Source of the DNA: Glaciihabitans sp. dw_435
GTDB taxonomy: Bacteria > Actinomycetota > Actinomycetes > Actinomycetales > Microbacteriaceae
Reading direction: 5' to 3'
DNA length: 43,391 nucleotides
Assembly: GCF_018449675.1 (NCBI RefSeq)
Contig: NZ_JAAVUZ010000016.1
Location: forward strand, 1-43,391
Numbering within the stretch: the first letter of the stretch is position 1; each line of letters begins with the position of its first letter. Positions 7,607 through 16,092 of this stretch are shown here, piece by piece. The position numbers were made by a program, and so were the translations under genes. The notes beneath the pieces were generated by a model that did not search any database, was not told where the DNA came from, and saw only the letters and a program-made list of their open reading frames with translations.

Positions 7607-8449
7607 TCACATCGATTCGGGGTTGGGACCGGTCCGACCAGACTCTCCTCTGTCGAGGCGGTCGAGGCGTGACATCTGCTCGGTGGTAAGCGTGAAGTCG
7701 TACACGCTGGCGTTCTGCTGAATTCTTTCGGGAGAGCTGGCCTTCGGCAGCACGATGTGGCCGCGCTGGATGTGCCAGCGAAGCACTACCTGTGCCACGG
7801 TGCGGCCGGCCTCTTCGGCTAGGGCAAGAATGCCGACATCATGGAGTACTGAGCCGGCGCCCAGAGGCGACCAGGCTTCGACCGCGATGTTGAGATCGAC
7901 GCAATACTGAGCGAGTGTCGTATTGGGCAGATACGGGTGGACCTCGATTTGGTTGACCGCGGGACGGACTCCTTCGTTATCGAGAATGCGGTGCAGCTGG
8001 CGTTGGTGGAAGTTGGACACACCGATCGAGCCGACTCGTCCGTCGCTCTGGGCCTTTTGCAAGGCCCGCCAGACCGCGGGATAGTTGCCGCGGCTGGGCA
8101 TGGGCCAATGGATGAGGTAAAGGTCGATATAGGAACCGAGTTCAGCGACTGTCTTGTCGATCGCTCGATGCACCTCGTCGGCGGTCGAGGCGCCGATGGG
8201 TAGTTTGCTGGTGATCCACAGCTTGTCACGGTCGATACCTGAGGCACGAACAGCCTGACCGACGCCGGCTTCGTTGCGGTAGTAGCTGGCGGTATCCACA
8301 TGACGGTAACCGGCCGCAATCGCGAACTCAACAGCCTCCGTGGTTTCGTTGGGCGGGATGAGGTAGGTGCCGAATCCGAGTTGCGGAATCCGTCGCCCAT
8401 CATTGAGGAGCACCGTGGAGGAGTCGATGGGTTCGGCCGGTGAAGTCAC
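7607..8449 (-). CDS. Aldo/keto reductase (AKR5-like)
   Basis: A 280-residue TIM-barrel NADPH reductase that would reduce aldehydes or ketones such as 2,5-diketogluconate or methylglyoxal-type substrates. The catalytic tetrad is visible: Asp52 and Tyr57 (DTASYYRNE), Lys82 (TSKLP) and His114 (LIHWPMP). NADPH-binding residues occur in LPKASSPERIQQN. The GTG at 8449 is chosen because a GGAGA motif precedes it and it overlaps the stop of the frameshifted SDR frame (GTGA). That overlap implies coupling with the upstream gene. It is the last gene of a four-oxidoreductase run. Confidence 0.9.
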   Translation of the reverse strand: MTSPAEPIDSSTVLLNDGRRIPQLGFGTYLIPPNETTEAVEFAIAAGYRHVDTASYYRNEAGVGQAVRASGIDRDKLWITSKLPIGASTADEVHRAIDKTVAELGSYIDLYLIHWPMPSRGNYPAVWRALQKAQSDGRVGSIGVSNFHQRQLHRILDNEGVRPAVNQIEVHPYLPNTTLAQYCVDLNIAVEAWSPLGAGSVLHDVGILALAEEAGRTVAQVVLRWHIQRGHIVLPKASSPERIQQNASVYDFTLTTEQMSRLDRLDRGESGRTGPNPESM

Positions 8450-9596
8450 GAAATCTCCGAATCGGGCTTTGCTGAGATTGAGCGATATCGAGGAGCCATC
8501 TGTGCTTGCCCATTGCCGTCGATGACTGCTCGCTCGGCGGCAACGAAGTCGTCCCAAGCTGCTGTGTCGCGAAGTCCTGGGAGACAGATGACCTCATGCG
8601 CGTCGAAAGCGCTCAGCCCTGCGGATGCGACATCGTCCGCTGTCATCGCATCGATTTTGCTATACGCTCCGCCGTTCCACTCCGAATTGGTCCGCGCGGA
8701 CACAAGACAGTGACCGTCACGTTGGTGGCGTGGAGCTCTTCCGCCAAGGTGCGCCCGAATACCTCCACCGCAGCTTTAGCCGACGCGTATAGCGTGCGAT
8801 GGGGCCTCCGCTGTTCGGGGCGCCCGTTGCCGCCGCTGAAGGCCAATCCCGATGCGACCAGGATGACTCCGCCGCGATCGTGTTTCACCATGCTGGGGAC
8901 TGCCGCGCGGGCAAGGAGCAGCGATGCTGTCGTGTTCAGCTGCCAGTTGCGCTGCAAAGTCTGTTCGTCGGTCTGGGTGAACAACTCATACCCACTCGCG
9001 CCCGCGTTGGACACCAGCAAGTCCACGTCGCCACGGCGGAGCCGAGCGCATGCTACTTCGATGTCGGCGTGTTCTGACAAATCGGCGACCAGAATCTCGA
9101 CGTCGACATGTTCGACCAACTCCTGGCGCAACGCGGCGAGGCGTTCTTCTCGGCGCGCGACCAGGACGAGGTCGTAGCCGCGATCCGCGAGTTGTCTGCT
9201 GAGGCTCTCTCCGATGCCGCTACTCGCCCCGGTCACAAAGGCTTTGAGGCGAGGTGCCGGGGGATGATACTGCTGTGCTTCGAAAGAGGACGTCGGATTT
9301 GCTGGCCAGCGCGGATCAGACGCGGACGTCGAATCCGTCGTCGCCTGGGTGCCGGCAACTTCTTGGTCATCGTGGTGGACGGCATTCCGAGGGTGCAGCC
9401 AGAACCGGAACAGCCGGGTCATGTTCGGCATAACGGCGTAGTTCATAACGGTGACGAGCAGGGCGGAAACGAGCAGGGTCTCGACGGGCAGGGGAACTGT
9501 TTTCAAGACCGGGGTCAGTAGCCAGAGGACGAGCGTGATGACGGGATAGACCGCGATCCAGTTGACCAAGACGAATCGATGACGGCGGCGGTGCAT
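8446..9596 (-). pseudogene. Membrane-anchored short-chain dehydrogenase, single-base frameshift
   Basis: The ATG at 9596 (AAAGGA upstream) starts a protein with two membrane segments (about 10-30 and 38-58), a polar linker, and an SDR domain from residue 116: TGASSGIGE (122-130), SNAGASG and catalytic Tyr270/Lys274 in YASAKAA. At about 8690-8700 the frame switches. The first frame ends at 8643 after LCPRGPIRSG, whereas the next frame continues with SEWNGGAYSKIDAMTADDVA and VICLPGLRD, the normal SDR C-terminus, to a TGA at 8446 overlapping the AKR start. One missing base around GCGCGG explains this. It may be a real lesion or a sequencing error; if intact the protein would be about 383 residues. 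Confidence 0.75.
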
Positions 9597-9685
9597 GGCG
9601 GGTCCTTTGCGGGAACTTCTGAGGTGGATGGTCTTCGAGGCCATCGCTGCGGGTTGTGTGCGATGGCCTCGAGGTCGGAGTGCTA

Positions 9686-10573
9686 CTAGTCCTTCAACTC
9701 CAGCGTGTCGCCGAAGCCCATCCGGTTGACAAAGGCTTCTCTGGTGAGGTCGGAGAATGCCATTACGTGGTCCACGCCGGCCTCGGTGAAGTCCACGACC
9801 GAGCGGAAGGGCTTCTGCCCGCGCGGGAGGGCGAGGATGCGCGAGATCTCGTCGGCGACGCCCTGGGGATGGGCATGGACCCCGGGCCGAACAAGGGACG
9901 CGGTGGCTTCCTCGTTGCGGGCCACGAGCGGGTCGAGGTGGGCGTAGGCCGCGGTGACGGTTGCGTCCGATGCGTGGCTGGCGTTGGGGAAGTGCGCGGT
10001 TCCTTCCGTGATGGCGCCGGGCATCACGATGCTCGTCTCGATGCCGAACTGCGCCGCTTCATACGACGTCACGACAGCCAGGGCGTCGAACGCTGCCTTG
10101 GAGGCGACGTAGGGCCCGAGAAACGGCGGAGTTGTGACGATGATCGTGCTGCCGACATACAGGAGGGTGCCAGAGCGCTGGTCCCGCAGGTATGGAAGAG
10201 CTGCACGGTTGACGCGGTGGGCGCCAATCGCGTTGACGTCCAGCAGGTGTGCGATGTCCTCGTCGGTGAATGCTTCGACGTATCCGACGTAAAGATGGCC
10301 GGCATTCTGGACGACGACATCGAGGTTGCCACTGGTTTCGACGATGGTCCGCACTGCCTCGTTGGCGGATTCCTGCGAGGTAACGTCGAGGTCCACGGTG
10401 TGGAGCTCTGCCCCAGTGGCGCTGGCGAGGTCGGCGAATTCGGCTGCGGTCTTGGCGTTGCGGCCTTCGGGATCGCGCATGCTCGCCCAGACGATGTGCC
10501 CGTCGGATGCGAGCTTTTTGGCAGTGAGGTAGCCGATGCCGGTAGCGGCGCCGGTGATGAGGATGACAGACAT
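9686..10573 (-). CDS. Short-chain dehydrogenase/reductase
   Basis: A 295-residue classical SDR with cofactor motif TGAATGIG (7-14), VQNAGH near 88, Ser142 and the Tyr155/Lys159 pair (YVASKAA). The long C-terminal region after GAITEGTAHFPNA resembles SDRs acting on ketones or lipophilic substrates. The N-terminal RNP-like Asp/Arg region (ASMRDPEGRNA) suggests NADP(H). The ATG at 10573 is chosen over an upstream extension because the Rossmann strand begins at once. It is 47 bp downstream of the next SDR and 89 bp upstream of the membrane-anchored SDR, all co-oriented. Confidence 0.9.
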   Translation of the reverse strand: MSVILITGAATGIGYLTAKKLASDGHIVWASMRDPEGRNAKTAAEFADLASATGAELHTVDLDVTSQESANEAVRTIVETSGNLDVVVQNAGHLYVGYVEAFTDEDIAHLLDVNAIGAHRVNRAALPYLRDQRSGTLLYVGSTIIVTTPPFLGPYVASKAAFDALAVVTSYEAAQFGIETSIVMPGAITEGTAHFPNASHASDATVTAAYAHLDPLVARNEEATASLVRPGVHAHPQGVADEISRILALPRGQKPFRSVVDFTEAGVDHVMAFSDLTREAFVNRMGFGDTLELKD

Positions 10574-10620
10574 GAGCTCTTCTTTCTTACGGGTGGAGCC
10601 GGTCAGGAGTACAGCGGAAC

Positions 10621-11364
10621 TCAGGCGGCGCCGCCGTTGGTGTAGATAACTTGGCCGTTGACCCATCGCCCGGGACCGGCGAGGAACGCGGTCACCTCGG
10701 CGATGTCCTCAGGAGTACCGAGGCGCTCCATCGGATTCAGTGAGGCGATGTGCTCGATGACCTGCTGCGGCTTGCCCTCGAAGAACAATGGCGTCGCGGT
10801 TGGCCCGGGGGCGACGGCGTTGACGGTGATGTCGCGGCCGCGGAGCTCGCGGGCGAGAATGAGAGTGAGCGACTCGACGGCTCCCTTGGAGGCTGCGTAG
10901 GCTCCGTACGTGGGCATCTGCAGGCGGGTGATCGAGGTCGAGAAGTTGATGATCGCACCCCCCTGGCGCACCTGGCGGGCGGCCAGCTGGTCAACGACGA
11001 AGGTGCCGCGGACGTTCACGCGCTGGATGCGGTCGAATGTGTCGAGGTCCATGTCGGCGATCGGGGCGAGCGGCATGATGCCGGCGGTGTGGACGACTAC
11101 GTCGACTCCACCGAAACTGGCGGTCGCAGCATCGAAGAGCTCGCTCATGGCGGTCTCGTCGGCGATGTCCCCGCCCACGGCTATCGCCTCGCCGCCGGCG
11201 GCGGTGATAGCGGCTACGGCTTCGTCTGCTTTGGCGGCATTGCCGCTGTAGTGGGCGACGATCGACATGCCATCGGCGGCGAGGCGCTCGGCGACCGCTC
11301 GGCCGATTCCTCCGGATGCGCCAGTGACGATTACGACGCGCGGTGTGGTGGTGGGTTCAGACAC
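10621..11364 (-). CDS. Short-chain dehydrogenase/reductase (classical)
   Basis: A 247-residue classical SDR with TGASGGIG (14-21), HTAG in place of NNAG, active-site Ser142, Tyr156 and Lys160 (YGAYAASKGA), and the C-terminal WVNGQVIYTNGG typical of 3-ketoacyl reductase-like members. NADPH preference is likely from the AHYSGNAAKADE loop. It is the first gene of the four-oxidoreductase run and lies downstream of a good promoter at 11404-11432. It is divergent from a TetR gene. The substrate cannot be assigned. Confidence 0.92.
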   Translation of the reverse strand: MSEPTTTPRVVIVTGASGGIGRAVAERLAADGMSIVAHYSGNAAKADEAVAAITAAGGEAIAVGGDIADETAMSELFDAATASFGGVDVVVHTAGIMPLAPIADMDLDTFDRIQRVNVRGTFVVDQLAARQVRQGGAIINFSTSITRLQMPTYGAYAASKGAVESLTLILARELRGRDITVNAVAPGPTATPLFFEGKPQQVIEHIASLNPMERLGTPEDIAEVTAFLAGPGRWVNGQVIYTNGGAA

Positions 11365-11381
11365 GATGGACTCCTTGAACT

Positions 11382-11402
11382 ATGTGGACTACTTGTACAC
11401 AT
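11382..11402. promoter_or_regulatory. Inverted repeat ATGTG-N11-CACAT, candidate TetR operator
   Basis: The repeat is immediately downstream of the minus-strand -10 box, in the 130-bp SDR/tetR divergent gap. ATGTGG recurs at 11415-11420 and a TCCAC half-site at 11430-11434, suggesting more than one repressor contact. Confidence 0.5.
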
Positions 11403-11403
11403 A

Positions 11404-11432
11404 ATGATAGGACTATGTGGCGGATTTGTCCA
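11404..11432 (-). promoter_or_regulatory. Sigma-70-type promoter of the SDR run
   Basis: On the minus strand: -35 TGGACA (11427-11432), 17-bp spacer, -10 TATCAT (11404-11409). The start codon is about 40 bp further on, with an AAGGAG ribosome-binding site at about 11371-11376. The inverted repeat at 11382-11402 covers the transcription start. Confidence 0.6.
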
Positions 11433-11494
11433 CTAAACTAGACAACCACATTCTTCCGCGCTCTCGGCGCCAAATGATGCAGATGGAGACACCG

Positions 11495-12127
11495 ATGGAA
11501 ACCCATGCAGGAACGGAGGCCAAGCAGCGCCGCGGTCGTCGCCCCGCAGCGGAAGTTCGCGCCGAAGTGCTGGCCGCGGCCGCCGCGCTCATGTATGCGG
11601 ATGGGCTGCCCGCCGTGACGTTCGAACGGGTGGCTGTGAGATCAGGGGCCAGCAAGACAACGATCTATAAGTGGTGGCCGTCCCCGGGAGCTCTCGCCGC
11701 AGAGGCTTACTTCGTAACCAATAAAACGGAACTTCAGTTCCCAGACACGGGCGACCTCGCCAACGACGTTCGGGCGCAGCTTCGAGCCTTCGTCCAACTC
11801 CTGACCCAAAGCGGCAGCGGAAGAATTATTGCGGAACTGATCGGCACAGCCCAGACCGACCAGGATCTCTCCGCCGCAGTCTCTAAGCATTACACGATGC
11901 CCCGCCGGATACTCGCGATCCGCTACTTCCAGCAAGCAGTCAAGCGCGGTCAACTCCGCGACGATGCCGATCTCGGGCTTCTCGTCGACCAGCTCTGGGG
12001 CGCCTGCTACAACCGGCTCTTGATTCCTGACGCTCCCCTTGACCAAAAATTCGCAGACGCCCTCGTCAAGAACACCCTCGTCGGCGCCGCGTCCAGCACG
12101 TATCGATCTCTGCTGCTGGGCACATGA
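11495..12127 (+). CDS. TetR-family transcriptional regulator
   Basis: A 210-residue TetR repressor. The N-terminal HTH (about 20-65) includes VTFERVAVRSGASKTTIYKWW, with the usual YKWWPSPGALAAEA helix-4 signature. The C-terminal half is an all-helical ligand/dimer domain (TetR_C_11-like). The ATG at 11495 is chosen because GGAG lies 6 nt upstream; GTG 11417 and ATG 11474/11477 are in-frame alternatives. It is divergent from the SDR gene and probably represses the oxidoreductase run. A strong hairpin follows the stop. Confidence 0.88.
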   Translation: METHAGTEAKQRRGRRPAAEVRAEVLAAAAALMYADGLPAVTFERVAVRSGASKTTIYKWWPSPGALAAEAYFVTNKTELQFPDTGDLANDVRAQLRAFVQLLTQSGSGRIIAELIGTAQTDQDLSAAVSKHYTMPRRILAIRYFQQAVKRGQLRDDADLGLLVDQLWGACYNRLLIPDAPLDQKFADALVKNTLVGAASSTYRSLLLGT

Positions 12128-12129
12128 CG

Positions 12130-12152
12130 CCACTGGCAACGCTTGCCGGTGG
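12130..12152 (+). terminator. Hairpin directly after tetR
   Basis: CCACTGGCAA pairs with TTGCCGGTGG over 10 bp with one G-T pair and a 3-nt loop, starting 3 nt after the stop. There is no T-run, as is common in high-GC actinobacteria. Confidence 0.6.
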
Positions 12153-12497
12153 GTATCCGATGGGATTGTCGCAAATACGGTCAACCCCGGAGGTGTAGCC
12201 ACCGGGCTTCAGCGCAACTTCACCATTGAGCAGAAGACGTCGCTGGATGCCGCTGAATCAGCGGGCATTTTCACCTACAAGACGATCGAGCAGGGAGCCG
12301 GGACCACGATTGTTGCCGCGGTTCGTCTCGAGTTCGCGCACACCGGGGGCCACTACCTCTACGACGGCCAAGAGGCCTATACCGTCCCGAACGATGCCAG
12401 CCTCGCAGACCACCCCCATGGAGTGAAGGCCTGGGCCCTCAACTCCGAGTCCGCGGAACGCCTCTGGGAGATGTCAACGAAGCTCACCCAGCGCTGA
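12147..12497 (+). pseudogene. Short-chain dehydrogenase, C-terminal remnant
   Basis: The frame ending at 12497 reads RWVSDGIVANTVNPGGVATGLQR and continues with TIEQGAGTTIVAAV, HTGGHYLYDGQEA and AWALNSESAERLW. That is the end of retinol-dehydrogenase/WW-domain-oxidoreductase-like SDRs. The Rossmann core, catalytic Tyr/Lys and any start codon are missing; the sequence begins at the hairpin after tetR. About 115 of some 310 residues remain. The junction suggests that the tetR module was inserted into, or recombined with, an older SDR gene. Confidence 0.8.
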
Positions 12498-12645
12498 AAC
12501 GCGCCGCGTCACCCGTAATGACCTCCGCGTTGTCTGTCGATGTCGGATGGGGCCACGCGGCGCAGGGCCAACCCGATGTCGCAAGAACGCGATCGTTTCG
12601 CTATTTGAGTTGGAGACGCCGAAGGGGAGGGGATGACGCAGCCCG

Positions 12646-13356
12646 TCAGCGTAGCAAGCGATGCAACGCGCGGCGGATGGTGTCGCGCTGAGCTGATGAG
12701 AGCTGGTCATCGACATGGTCCTCAAGAGACTGGGCTGCCTCTCGGGTGAGCGGTAGTGGGGAGAACACGGGCTGCAAACGACGAAGCGCCGAAGCCAGTG
12801 CATCGGCAACGGCATCGATCCCTGCGTCCGGAGCGTCGTCCGGGAGGGCGAGGAGAGCCGCGGAAACATCGGCCAATTCCGCGATCTCTCCCTCATTCAG
12901 TACTGTGAGCCGCGCAGCTGAGCCCGAGTCGAGGAGCAATTCGAGCAGCACGGCGGCATCTCGCTCCGCCTCCACGGGCTGCGACGCCACGCCATCGCGT
13001 TGATCGAGCGCCGTTATGTATTTCTGAGCGAAAGCCGGTGTGTCCACGCGGACGGTACTCTGGCGCAACGCTCCGATTGCCGCTCGCCTCTGCTGGAGCT
13101 CCTCGATCTGCCGCACGTACTCCCGGTCGAGCAGTGCAAGCTCTTCCTCAGTATCGACTGCGGGGTCGATGCGCGACAGCGGCATCCCAAGATCTGCGAG
13201 CCGCCTGACTCTCAGGACCCGCACCAGGTCGGCCGCCGTGTATACCCGATACCCGTTAGCGGACCGATCCGGCTCCGGGAGAAGGCCGATCTGGTGGTAG
13301 TGCCGGAGTGTCCGCACCGACACGCCCGCAAGACGAGCGAGGTCACTGCTCCTCAC
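12646..13356 (-). CDS. MerR-family transcriptional regulator
   Basis: A 236-residue regulator with an N-terminal MerR HTH (MRSSDLARLAGVSVRTLRHY, then NGYRVYTAADLVRVLRVRRL), a coiled coil around 75-100 and a helical C-terminal domain (about 105-236) lacking the cysteines of metal sensors. It is probably a sensor of an organic ligand or drug. The ATG at 13356 overlaps the stop of the upstream protease gene (ATGA), so the two are co-translated. The sensor domain is not assigned to a known class. Confidence 0.9.
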   Translation of the reverse strand: MRSSDLARLAGVSVRTLRHYHQIGLLPEPDRSANGYRVYTAADLVRVLRVRRLADLGMPLSRIDPAVDTEEELALLDREYVRQIEELQQRRAAIGALRQSTVRVDTPAFAQKYITALDQRDGVASQPVEAERDAAVLLELLLDSGSAARLTVLNEGEIAELADVSAALLALPDDAPDAGIDAVADALASALRRLQPVFSPLPLTREAAQSLEDHVDDQLSSAQRDTIRRALHRLLR

Positions 13357-14258
13357 GCCGTTGCCTCCTTAAGCTTTGGGTCGCGTCGCGTGAGCCACGG
13401 CGTCATCTTCCACAGTACGAGCGTCACCACGGTTATCAGGATGATGGGAATGAACACGATCGGTCCGGATGCCGATGACACCGATGCGAGCTCACCCGCG
13501 ATGATCACGGGCAGCAGGACGAGTGTGTTGTTCACCGCGTGGATGAGGATGGGCACCTCTAGGCCACCGGTGCGCTCCGTCAAGACAGCGAAGCTGATTC
13601 CCATCGCGATGTAGTACGCGACGCCCCATGGGTCAGTCGCTCCGTGAATGAGTCCGAACTGCAGAGCGCTGACCGCGGTCGCGAGGGCGAAGGCCATGAG
13701 AGGGCGAGGGAACCTCGCGCCGATCGCGCGGAAGATCAGTCCGCGGAAGAGGTATTCTTCCCCTGCCGACTGCAGGGGGATGGTCGCGATGGCGACCAGG
13801 CAGAGAACGAGGTTCAGGCCGCTCCAGACCGGCGCTCCCGTGCCCAGGAGGGGCTGCATGATCAACGTATACACGACCCAGACGGGCAGGACGAAGACGG
13901 ATGCCCGCATCAGGACCGACCACCGGAAGCGTCCCTCCAACGAAGACAGAGTGCCCGGCGCGGCGCCGTAGACGACCTTCTGCACGAGCATGCTGACCGG
14001 GATCAGCAACGCGATCAGGAGGTTCCCTGCCGCCCAGAAACCGGTGGTCAATGAGGGATCCGCGGGATCGAACGGCGTGACGCCGATCAGCGTGTCCACC
14101 GCCATCCCGACGGGAATCGCCAGGCCTCCCAGCACGACCAGCATAAAGAGGAGGCCCGCGAGTACTGCCGCGAGGGTGCGCCACAGTTGCGGGCGATGGC
14201 GAAGCGCCCCCACGTATCCGGACTGTCTCGGGTAAGCAACGGAAGACTGCAGATTCAC
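13353..14258 (-). CDS. CPBP-family intramembrane glutamic protease
   Basis: A 301-residue polytopic membrane protein of the CPBP/Rce1-Abi family, with about seven to eight hydrophobic segments. All three conserved motifs are present: EEYLFRG (Glu167, Glu168, Arg172), FGLIH (His205) and HAVNN (His240, Asn244). These enzymes cleave peptides or prenylated proteins within the membrane and in bacteria often give bacteriocin self-immunity. The GTG at 14258 is chosen because AAGAGGT precedes it; a TTG at 14276 is an in-frame alternative. It is cotranscribed with the MerR regulator by a 4-bp overlap, suggesting an induced membrane-stress or drug-response pair. Confidence 0.9.
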   Translation of the reverse strand: MNLQSSVAYPRQSGYVGALRHRPQLWRTLAAVLAGLLFMLVVLGGLAIPVGMAVDTLIGVTPFDPADPSLTTGFWAAGNLLIALLIPVSMLVQKVVYGAAPGTLSSLEGRFRWSVLMRASVFVLPVWVVYTLIMQPLLGTGAPVWSGLNLVLCLVAIATIPLQSAGEEYLFRGLIFRAIGARFPRPLMAFALATAVSALQFGLIHGATDPWGVAYYIAMGISFAVLTERTGGLEVPILIHAVNNTLVLLPVIIAGELASVSSASGPIVFIPIILITVVTLVLWKMTPWLTRRDPKLKEATA

Positions 14259-14305
14259 GAGGTGACCTCTTTCCAAAGGGTGAGTATCTACCCAGGAAAA
14301 ACTAT

Positions 14306-14316
14306 GACGTTACGTC
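14306..14316. promoter_or_regulatory. Palindrome GACGT-T-ACGTC upstream of the protease-merR operon
   Basis: An 11-bp symmetrical site lies about 50 bp upstream of the protease start, next to a minus-strand TTGACT box (14318-14323). It is a candidate MerR binding site; a matching -10 at MerR-type spacing was not found. Confidence 0.4.
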
Positions 14317-14508
14317 GGAGTCAAGTCCCGGGCCACGGGACGATGCCTCGGGTCCACCCGGCCGAGATCAAGCCCGGCGGATGCGACACAGATCTGCGCG
14401 GTGCGAGTGTGCGTTGCCTGCGAGAGCTGCTGCAGAAAGGCCGGAGCCTGTCCCGTGCGGCATTGGTGGTGTCCATGGTGCTCGTTGGTGGTGTCCGTTC
14501 GGTGGGTG

Positions 14509-15870
14509 TTAGTGGCGGGTGCGGACGGCGACCGCGATGATGCCAATGACGACAACGGCTGAAGCCACGGCGAGTCCGATCGCGTAGCCGGTGTCGGTGG
14601 AGCCGGTTCCTGTGGCAGCACTGCTGGCGATGGTTGTGATCGCGGCGAGCCCGATTGCGCCGCCGAGCTGTTGCCCGGTCTGGAGCAGCCCGCTGGCGAC
14701 TCCGGTTTCGGCGGGCGCGGCGGTGGAGAGCACGAGAGTGGTTGCGGAGGTGATTGCCAGTCCCATTCCCACACCGAACACAACGGTGGCGGGGATGAAT
14801 GCGGCCAGCGGGGTGCCTGCGGCGGCGGCGATCGAGAACGCGGCGGTGCCGGCTGCGACGGCGGTGAGTCCGATGATGAGCGGTCGGACCGGGCCGGTGC
14901 GGGTGATGAGCCGGGGTGCAAGGTTTGCGCCGATGATCGTGGCGACGGAGATGGGCAGCATCATCAGTCCCGCGGTGATGGGTTCGAAACCGAGGCGGCT
15001 TTGCAGGAGGACAGAGGCGATGAACATCACCGGGAACATGGCGATAGCAGCGGACGAAATCGCGATCACGCCGCCAGCGGAAGACCATCGGGTGAGGAGG
15101 TCGACGGGCAGGAACGGATGCGCGGAGCGGCGTTCAAGGACGCCGAAGACGATAAGCACGACGACTCCCACAGCGAACAGCGTCAGCGTGGCGGGTGAAG
15201 TCCATCCGATCTCCCCGCCCATGGTCAAGCCCGCGACGAGGGACCCGATGCCCACGACGGAGAGGATCGCGCCCAACACACTGGCGTGGGTTCCGCGGAC
15301 GGCGGGTACGGAAGCCACGAAAATCGGGATCGTGATGAGGAGGATGGCCACGAGAGGGGCGTTGATCAGTAGGACGGCCCGCCAGTCGAACCAGGTGGTG
15401 AGCGCGCCGCCACCGAGGACGCCGATGGCCGCTCCTGCGCTGGCAACGGATCCCCAGACACCGAGGGCGCGGCGGCGCTCGATCGGATCGGGGAATGTCG
15501 CGGCAAGCAATGAGAGCACCCCGGGGCCGACTCCGGCGGCTCCGATGCCTTGCAGGACACGTGAACCGACAAGGACCTCGCCGGTCGGGGCGAGACCGGC
15601 GATGGTGGCGCCGACACCGAAGATGGTGAGGGCGATCAGGAGCAGTCGGCGTCTGCCGACGATGTCGCCCAGGCGTCCGGCGAGCAGCAGCAGGCCGCCG
15701 AAGGTCAGTAGGTAGCCGGAGACCACCCACACGGCGAGCCCTTCCGGGAGGCCGAGGTCCGCGATCGCGTCCGGGAGAGCGAGGTTGGCGCTGGTGCCGT
15801 TGAAGACGATGAGGAACTGCGCGGCCGCGAGGACCGTCAACGCGATCCCCGGACGAGGCCGGCGCGTCAT
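14509..15870 (-). CDS. MFS drug-efflux transporter, DHA2 (14-TMS) type
   Basis: A 453-residue major-facilitator permease of the EmrB/QacA type, likely a proton-coupled exporter of lipophilic drugs. It has GRLGDIVGRRR in the loop after TM2, a VLQGIGAAGVGPG motif C-like segment and around 14 hydrophobic helices. The ATG at 15870 has only a weak ribosome-binding site. A much better AAAGGA motif stands before an in-frame ATT at 15915, so either a rare ATT start or a mutated ATG is possible and would add 15 residues. It is divergent from an XRE regulator with an operator-like motif in between. Confidence 0.9.
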   Translation of the reverse strand: MTRRPRPGIALTVLAAAQFLIVFNGTSANLALPDAIADLGLPEGLAVWVVSGYLLTFGGLLLLAGRLGDIVGRRRLLLIALTIFGVGATIAGLAPTGEVLVGSRVLQGIGAAGVGPGVLSLLAATFPDPIERRRALGVWGSVASAGAAIGVLGGGALTTWFDWRAVLLINAPLVAILLITIPIFVASVPAVRGTHASVLGAILSVVGIGSLVAGLTMGGEIGWTSPATLTLFAVGVVVLIVFGVLERRSAHPFLPVDLLTRWSSAGGVIAISSAAIAMFPVMFIASVLLQSRLGFEPITAGLMMLPISVATIIGANLAPRLITRTGPVRPLIIGLTAVAAGTAAFSIAAAAGTPLAAFIPATVVFGVGMGLAITSATTLVLSTAAPAETGVASGLLQTGQQLGGAIGLAAITTIASSAATGTGSTDTGYAIGLAVASAVVVIGIIAVAVRTRH

Positions 15871-16024
15871 CGAACCACCCGCACTGCGGAGGTTCTGTGT
15901 CTGGTTGGTAGTAATGGGAGCGGTCCTTTCAAAGACAATGACGGGTCGTGCTGTGGCCGCCCAGCGGGTGGTTTCCGAACCGGCGGAGTGGGTCACATCT
16001 ATGCAACGCGCACACGGCAGCATC

Positions 16025-16048
16025 AACCAGATACGGCCTGTATGCCCC
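16025..16048. promoter_or_regulatory. Operator-like motif CCAGATAC..GTATGCC, copy 1
   Basis: A 24-bp element with an ATAC-N5-GTAT inverted repeat, 45 bp upstream of the XRE gene in the MFS/XRE divergent gap. A copy differing at two positions lies at 17376-17399, upstream of the Ddn-like gene. Conservation outside the inner repeat (AACCAG on the left, GCCCC on the right) makes chance unlikely. Confidence 0.65.
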
Positions 16049-16092
16049 TGCTCCAGTTCTCGGCACCCGGGGCGGTGGGGGATGATGGGCTG

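Noticed and set aside
14591-15715. 374-codon plus-strand open frame
   Set aside because: It is antisense to the 14-TMS MFS gene and shows no family motifs.
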